From an uncultured Porphyromonas sp. (lineage in GTDB: Bacteria > Bacteroidota > Bacteroidia > Bacteroidales > Porphyromonadaceae), in NCBI RefSeq assembly GCF_938023125.1, contig NZ_CALHDW010000003.1, positions 1 to 64,000 on the forward strand: 64,000 bases of DNA, written 5' to 3'. Positions 59,485-64,000 of the stretch are shown in pieces (position 1 is the stretch's first letter; the number at the start of each line of letters is the position of its first letter). The notes under the pieces were generated by a model that did not search any database, was not told the DNA's origin, and saw only the letters and a program-made list of their open reading frames with translations. Position numbers and translations under genes: made by a program.

Positions 59485-59697
59485 CCCCACAAACCATCCA
59501 CTCCTCACTATCCCCCTAGGCATAACGAGCCCACGAAATTCGACCATACCACCTACTCCTCCCGCTGCGAGCCTCTCGGGCCTAAGGGAGAGGATAGGTG
59601 TGCATATTCCCCGACCCGCCCTTCGCCACCTGTCCGCATAAAGCGAAAAATAGCAACAATAAGAACATAAAAACAGCTATCTTCGACCAACATAGCC

Positions 59698-59705
59698 TAT
59701 CTTTG
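59698..59705 (+). promoter_or_regulatory. TAnnTTTG box upstream of gpmA
   Basis: TATCTTTG lies 36 bp before the gpmA ATG. Confidence 0.6.
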
Positions 59706-59741
59706 TAGGGAATTGTAATAACGTCTATAACAAGACTCGAT

Positions 59742-60488
59742 ATGAAAAGACTAGTTATGCTCCGCCACGGCGAGAGTGTTTGGAACAAAGAAAATCGCTT
59801 TACAGGATGGACCAATGTAGACCTCTCCGAAAAGGGGATAGAGGAGGCACATAAAGCCGGGCAACTGCTACGTGCCGAGGGGTTCCACTTTGCCAAAGCC
59901 TACACCTCATACCTCAAGCGTGCCATCAAAACGCTAAACGTGGTCCTAGACGAAATGGATCTTGATTGGATCCCCGTAGAAAAGACCTGGATCCTCAACG
60001 AAAAGCACTATGGTGCCTTGCAGGGACTGAACAAAGCCGAAATGGCAGAAAAGTATGGCGATGAGCAAGTACACATCTGGCGCAGAAGCTACGACGTCCC
60101 CCCTTTGGCTCTAGACCGAGACGACAAGCGCGCTCCTCTTGCCGACCCTCGCTATGCCGCAGTAGATCCCAAACTGTTGCCCCTTACCGAGTCGCTCAAA
60201 GACACCGTAGAGCGCATCACTCCGTTTTGGAAAAATGTAATCCTACCCGACCTCGCCAAGAACAATGAGATTATCATTGCAGCTCATGGTAATAGCCTCC
60301 GAGGGATTATCAAGGTGCTAAAGAAAATATCCGATGAAGATATTCCAGCCCTCAATCTCCCCACAGCCGTACCCTACCTCTTTGAGTTTGACGACAATAT
60401 GAACCTCGTAAGCGATCGTTTCTTGGGAGACCCCGACGAAATACGCGCTCTACAAGAGGCCGTTGCTAACCAAGGGAAAAAGAAATAA
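59742..60488 (+). CDS. gpmA: 2,3-bisphosphoglycerate-dependent phosphoglycerate mutase
   Basis: A 248-residue glycolytic enzyme that interconverts 3- and 2-phosphoglycerate. The phosphohistidine motif is LRHGESVWNKENRFTGW with H9, and the second His is in IIAAHGNSLRGI. ERITPFWKNVILPDL and the length fit the cofactor-dependent family. The lpd gene starts 4 bp after its stop, so the two form an operon. Confidence 0.96.
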   Translation: MKRLVMLRHGESVWNKENRFTGWTNVDLSEKGIEEAHKAGQLLRAEGFHFAKAYTSYLKRAIKTLNVVLDEMDLDWIPVEKTWILNEKHYGALQGLNKAEMAEKYGDEQVHIWRRSYDVPPLALDRDDKRAPLADPRYAAVDPKLLPLTESLKDTVERITPFWKNVILPDLAKNNEIIIAAHGNSLRGIIKVLKKISDEDIPALNLPTAVPYLFEFDDNMNLVSDRFLGDPDEIRALQEAVANQGKKK

Positions 60489-60492
60489 GACT

Positions 60493-61851
60493 ATGCCTAC
60501 ACACGACCTAATCATCCTAGGGGGAGGCCCTGCCGGCTATACAGCTGCAGAACGTGCCGCCCGTGGAGGACTCAATACGCTATTAATAGAAAAACGTGCC
60601 CTTGGGGGCGTTTGTCTGAACGAAGGGTGCATACCCACCAAGACGCTGCTCTACTCCGCCAAGATTTGGCACCTCACTGAGGATGCCAAGAAGTATGGCA
60701 TCGAGGCTTCGGCCGACCAGTTTTTGATGGACAAAGTAAATGCTCGCAAAAACAAAGTCGTACGCAAGCTCGTTGCCGGCATTAAGGGTAAGATGACTAA
60801 TGCCGGAGTAACCGTAGTCACGGGCGAAGGGGAGATATTACCCCCCACCACGCCCGAAGAATACAGTGTAAAGGTAGGAGAAGAAACCTATACAGCTCCT
60901 CGTCTCCTCCTCGCCTCGGGTAGTGAGACTTTCGTTCCCCCCATTCCCGGGTTGGATACCGTGGAATACTGGACCAGCCGTGAGGCTCTTGAGAGCAAAG
61001 AACTCCCCAAAAGTATCGCCATCATTGGCGGAGGCGTTATCGGGATGGAGTTTGCCGCTTTCTACAATCGTGTGGGTGTAGAGGTACATGTTATTGAGAT
61101 GCTCCCCGAGATCTTGGGCGGTATGGATAGCGAAATGGGCGCCTTGCTACGTGCCGAATACACCAAGCTAGGCGTAAAATTCTACCTCCAGCACAAAGTC
61201 ACCTCCGTAGCTCCCGAAGGGGTAACAGTAGAGTTTGAAGGCAATAGTTTTGTAATCCCAACAGAACGCATCCTACTAAGCGTGGGCCGCCGCCCTGTAA
61301 CTGAAAAGCTCTCTCCCCTCGGTCTTGAGATGGAGGGACGAGGAGTAAAAGTAGATGCCACGATGCGCACTTCGCTCCCCGGCGTTTATGCCGCAGGCGA
61401 CATCACGGGCTACTCACTCTTGGCCCACACAGCAATACGCGAAGCTGAAGTAGCCATCGATAATATGCTAGGCAAAGATGCCCAAATGAGCTACCGAGCC
61501 ATCCCCGGAATTATCTACACACAACCCGAAGTTGCGGGGGTGGGTATGACCGAAGATCAGCTCAAAAAAGAGGGTATCAGCTACCGTAAGCACCAATTGC
61601 CCATGGCCTTTGCCGGGCGATTTGTGGCTGAGAACGAGATGGCCAATGGCGTCTGCAAGATCCTTATCGGAGAGGATGACTCCCTACTCGGGGCGCACAT
61701 GCTAGGCAATCCTGCCAGTGAACTCATCGTTGTGATAGCCGTTGCCATAGAAAGAGGCATCAAGGCACACGAGCTCGCCTCTGTAGTGTTCCCCCACCCA
61801 ACAGTTGGGGAGATTATCAAAGAAACTATCGAGAGTAGCCCCGTAGCCTAG
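60493..61851 (+). CDS. lpdA: Dihydrolipoyl dehydrogenase (E3)
   Basis: A 452-residue flavoprotein that reoxidises lipoyl groups. ILGGGPAGYTAAERAARGG is the FAD loop, the redox disulfide is C41-x4-C46 in GGVCLNEGCIPTKTLL, IIGGGVIGMEFAAFYNRVG is the NAD loop, and the catalytic His-Glu pair is in VVFPHPTVGEIIKETIE. The ATG at 60493 is used; an in-frame start at 60463 lies in gpmA. Its complex partners (2-oxoacid dehydrogenase or glycine cleavage) are not in this window. A terminator follows at 61915. Confidence 0.95.
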   Translation: MPTHDLIILGGGPAGYTAAERAARGGLNTLLIEKRALGGVCLNEGCIPTKTLLYSAKIWHLTEDAKKYGIEASADQFLMDKVNARKNKVVRKLVAGIKGKMTNAGVTVVTGEGEILPPTTPEEYSVKVGEETYTAPRLLLASGSETFVPPIPGLDTVEYWTSREALESKELPKSIAIIGGGVIGMEFAAFYNRVGVEVHVIEMLPEILGGMDSEMGALLRAEYTKLGVKFYLQHKVTSVAPEGVTVEFEGNSFVIPTERILLSVGRRPVTEKLSPLGLEMEGRGVKVDATMRTSLPGVYAAGDITGYSLLAHTAIREAEVAIDNMLGKDAQMSYRAIPGIIYTQPEVAGVGMTEDQLKKEGISYRKHQLPMAFAGRFVAENEMANGVCKILIGEDDSLLGAHMLGNPASELIVVIAVAIERGIKAHELASVVFPHPTVGEIIKETIESSPVA

Positions 61852-61914
61852 GCCTCTGCTTGCAACCAAGTTTGTAAGAACTATTTGTAAGGCATCCCCC
61901 TAACGATCCTATCC

Positions 61915-61968
61915 CTTGCCCCCTAGTTGCTCCGAAGTCAGTACACTAGGAGGCAAGGTCTTTTTCTT
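61915..61968 (+). terminator. Terminator after lpdA
   Basis: CTTGCCCCCTAG (61915-61926) pairs with CTAGGAGGCAAG (61946-61957), with one mismatch, followed by GTCTTTTTCTTT. Confidence 0.85.
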
Positions 61969-62048
61969 TAGTAAGAGAGAGAAATCCTCCTGCAACAATC
62001 TCCCCTCTCCCCATACACTAGAGAGCCCTACTTATCCGTTATATAAAC

Positions 62049-64000
62049 ATGAAGAAGCGCAATAGTCTCCGCTCTGTAGTCCCATTTTCTACAGACCATC
62101 GCCATAAACTGAACCGATTCACTCTTACTATCGGGAGTCTTTTCCTCCTCCTTTTGGGTATGGGGAGATCCGCTTTTGCCCAAGACACAGCGGGCGAGAA
62201 GTCACCCCTAGCCTCGGGCCGGTGGGTCAAAATAAGTGTGGATAAGTCGGGGCTCTACACGCTCTCTTATGACAAATTGCGCCAGATGGGGTTTAGCAAT
62301 CCCGAGGCGGTGGGCGTCTATGGGCACGGCGGCAGACTACTTAGCGAGGAATTGCAGAAAGCCTCTTCGGTGGCAGGGCTCCCCCAAGTTCCCCTCCTCA
62401 GGCACAACAATGCAATCTATTTCTACGGAGAGGGGCCAACAACCTGGTACTACGATACTGCCGAAAAGTGCTATCGACATGTAACCAATCACTACACTCG
62501 CCTAGGGTATTATCTCCTTAGCGATGCAGCTACGCCCGGTCCTCTACTCATGGAGGAGCGCAAGCCAATAGTCTCCCAATCGGCTCCGGCACTCACCACT
62601 ACTTACGACGCTCTCGTGCTCCACGAGCAAGATAAATTCTCGCCCAGACAATCGGGACGGCTCCTCTTTGGAGAGCCTCTCATGGGCGGGCAACCCAAAC
62701 GAATCCTCGTAGACTTGGGATCCGGGGAGCAAGCCGGCAACACCTTCAAAGTGAACTATGCCTACATGGCTCGCCCCAACACCCAAGGCTTCTTTACACT
62801 CACGCTCGATGGCAAAGAGATCTCACAAGATGCTATTTCTTTGGGCGAAGATCATACATCTCGTGACTTCCTTGCCGGCATTTATCACTTCAAACCCAAC
62901 GTAACGGCCACGAGCAACTCCAAAAATCTTGCTTTCGAGGCCTCCTATCGCCCCACCGGAGAGAATGCCTATGTAGACTTTCTCGAGTTCATCATTGAGC
63001 AAAGATTGCGCTACACAAGTGGGCGTCAAACCGATTTTCGCAAGGTGCAAGAGGGCAGCGATGCTCTCCTATATCAGGTCTCTGGATTGCCACAAGATGG
63101 GATCATACTTGCCACTTCCACCGAGGGGGCTCTGCCCTATCGTGTACAGACCACACAGGGCGAAGGCTCGCACTCCTTTAGCACACAAGCGCTTGACCCA
63201 AATGGGCAACCCTATACCTTCTTAGCCTGCTCTTGGCAAGATGCCTACGCCCCAAACTTTGTAGGCGAGGTGGCCAACCAAGATATACACTCAGCCCCCA
63301 TTCCCGATCTCATCATACTCTCTCCTGAGGCTTTTCTCTCCGAAGCAGAGCGGCTTGCTGAGTACCACCGTTCGGCGGATGGCTTGCAAGTACTCGTTGT
63401 GGAAGAGGCAGCCCTATTTAACGAATTCAACGCAGGAACTCCGGACGCTACGGCCTATCGACTCATGGCAAAGTACTTCCACGATCGCTGGATGACGGCC
63501 CACCCTGATGTTAAAGAATCGGTACAACAGCTCCTTCTCTTTGGCGATGGAGCCGGGGACAATCGCAAGGTAAGTACGAATTGGGAGAGCATCGGTCTCC
63601 AAAACACCCCCTTCCTTCTCACCTACCAAAGCGTCAATTCTCTCAACGTTTATAGCTATACTACGGACGACTATTTTGGCTACCTCCGCGATGGAGAAGA
63701 CCATCTGACCAATGGACGCAAGCAGCTATCTATCGGGATTGGCAGGTTCCCCATTCGCACTATTGGCGAGGCCAAAGCTACCGTAGACAAGACCATTCGC
63801 TATGCAGAAAATAGGGATCCCGGAGTATGGAAGACGCGCACTCTATTCCTAGCAGACAACAAGGATAGCTACTCACATGCCAAGCAAGCCAATGAACTTA
63901 CCGAGATAGTAGAGGAGATACAACCCGAGCTCATCGTAAATAAGGTCTACCTCGATGCCTTCCCCAAGAGCACCGTTAATGGACTTACCACCGTGCCCAC
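62049..64000 (+). CDS. porU: PorU, type IX secretion C-terminal signal peptidase (5' part)
   Basis: The first 650 codons of a larger gene cut by the window end. A signal peptide (LTIGSLFLLLLGMGRSAFAQ) follows a charged N-terminus. The N-terminal region begins GRWVKISVDKSGLYTLSYDKLRQMGF, which is typical of PorU. A C25 (gingipain-like) domain begins near APIPDLIILSPEAFLSEAERL and continues to the window end. The catalytic His/Cys should lie downstream and cannot be checked. PorU removes the sorting domain of type IX cargo and attaches it to A-LPS. It would process the C10 protease and the YD-like protein encoded in this window. Confidence 0.93.
   Translation, partial: MKKRNSLRSVVPFSTDHRHKLNRFTLTIGSLFLLLLGMGRSAFAQDTAGEKSPLASGRWVKISVDKSGLYTLSYDKLRQMGFSNPEAVGVYGHGGRLLSEELQKASSVAGLPQVPLLRHNNAIYFYGEGPTTWYYDTAEKCYRHVTNHYTRLGYYLLSDAATPGPLLMEERKPIVSQSAPALTTTYDALVLHEQDKFSPRQSGRLLFGEPLMGGQPKRILVDLGSGEQAGNTFKVNYAYMARPNTQGFFTLTLDGKEISQDAISLGEDHTSRDFLAGIYHFKPNVTATSNSKNLAFEASYRPTGENAYVDFLEFIIEQRLRYTSGRQTDFRKVQEGSDALLYQVSGLPQDGIILATSTEGALPYRVQTTQGEGSHSFSTQALDPNGQPYTFLACSWQDAYAPNFVGEVANQDIHSAPIPDLIILSPEAFLSEAERLAEYHRSADGLQVLVVEEAALFNEFNAGTPDATAYRLMAKYFHDRWMTAHPDVKESVQQLLLFGDGAGDNRKVSTNWESIGLQNTPFLLTYQSVNSLNVYSYTTDDYFGYLRDGEDHLTNGRKQLSIGIGRFPIRTIGEAKATVDKTIRYAENRDPGVWKTRTLFLADNKDSYSHAKQANELTEIVEEIQPELIVNKVYLDAFPKSTVNGLTTVP

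Larger units (their letters stand above)
59037..59741. other. Long gene-poor stretch with possible coding remnant
   Basis: In 705 bp I see no intact gene. The plus frame at about 59314-59484 (ITSPSGLYWKQIEVNYKPVF...) has native-looking codon use and a beta-strand pattern but no start or partner, so it may be a remnant of a lost gene. A 159-codon minus frame (59068-59547) covers the same bases and is less convincing. A strong hairpin lies at 59296-59345. Confidence 0.4.

Noticed and set aside
59068..59547. 159-codon minus-strand frame
   Set aside because: Low-complexity composition, spans a strong inverted repeat, and no start signal or family resemblance.

Overview
The window looks like a chromosomal segment of a Bacteroidota, order Bacteroidales, most probably Porphyromonas or a close relative. 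The evidence is an hmuY-R-S-T-U-V haem operon in the P. gingivalis order, a close match to prolyl tripeptidyl peptidase PtpA, the start of PorU (the type IX secretion C-terminal peptidase), two secreted proteins with type IX sorting tails, a fused LpxC/FabZ, and many start-proximal TAnnTTTG boxes typical of the Bacteroidetes sigma factor. The species cannot be fixed from sequence reading alone. Where two starts were possible I took the ATG that best fits family length and gene overlap.

Layout. 464-9292 (minus) is the hmu operon: HmuY haemophore-like lipoprotein, HmuR TonB-dependent receptor, HmuS CobN-like (de)chelatase, and HmuT, HmuU and HmuV, an ExbB/MotA-like membrane unit. Next come two divergent genes for cargo of type IX secretion: a YD-like repeat protein and a C10 (streptopain-like) protease. 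Their promoter regions carry the same sequence in mirror image. 13.5-22.9 kb holds aroK, a 7TM-HD phosphodiesterase, valS, an acidic orphan, tRNA-Thr(CGT), a phosphohexomutase and a DUF5715-like protein. 22.9-25.0 kb is AT-richer, with a KAP-family P-loop NTPase downstream of a 22-bp periodic palindrome array. 25.0-31.4 kb carries an RlmL-like methyltransferase, ptpA, purD and a membrane protein. 31.5-40.4 kb runs from a glucosaminidase through purM-prfA-pyrF to the lipid A genes lpxD-lpxC/fabZ-lpxA and nnr.

41.1-43.4 kb is an ECF sigma / probable anti-sigma / DUF4252 cluster. 43.6-47.8 kb (minus) is a split proton-translocating transhydrogenase operon, pntAa-pntAb-pntB. 48.2-56.2 kb holds an orphan lipoprotein and a TPP-riboswitch-led thiamine operon, thiS-thiC-(thiE-like/thiD/thiE fusion)-thiG-thiH-thiF. 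The rest is a TonB-type outer-membrane protein, gpmA, lpd and the 5' part of porU, cut by the window end.

Most striking observation: the 841-residue PntB carries three complete tandem copies of the NADP(H)-binding domain III instead of one, joined by Ala/Pro/Glu-rich linkers. Each copy keeps the family motifs. Copies a and b are nearly identical in protein and share a long identical DNA stretch; copy c is more diverged. I know of no described transhydrogenase with this arrangement. It resembles the tandem lipoyl domains of pyruvate dehydrogenase E2 and is the best candidate here for an undescribed system. Secondary observations are the 22-bp array, a dispersed intergenic repeat family, the Met/His-rich tandem repeat in HmuS, the mirror-image promoters and the three-domain thiamine fusion.
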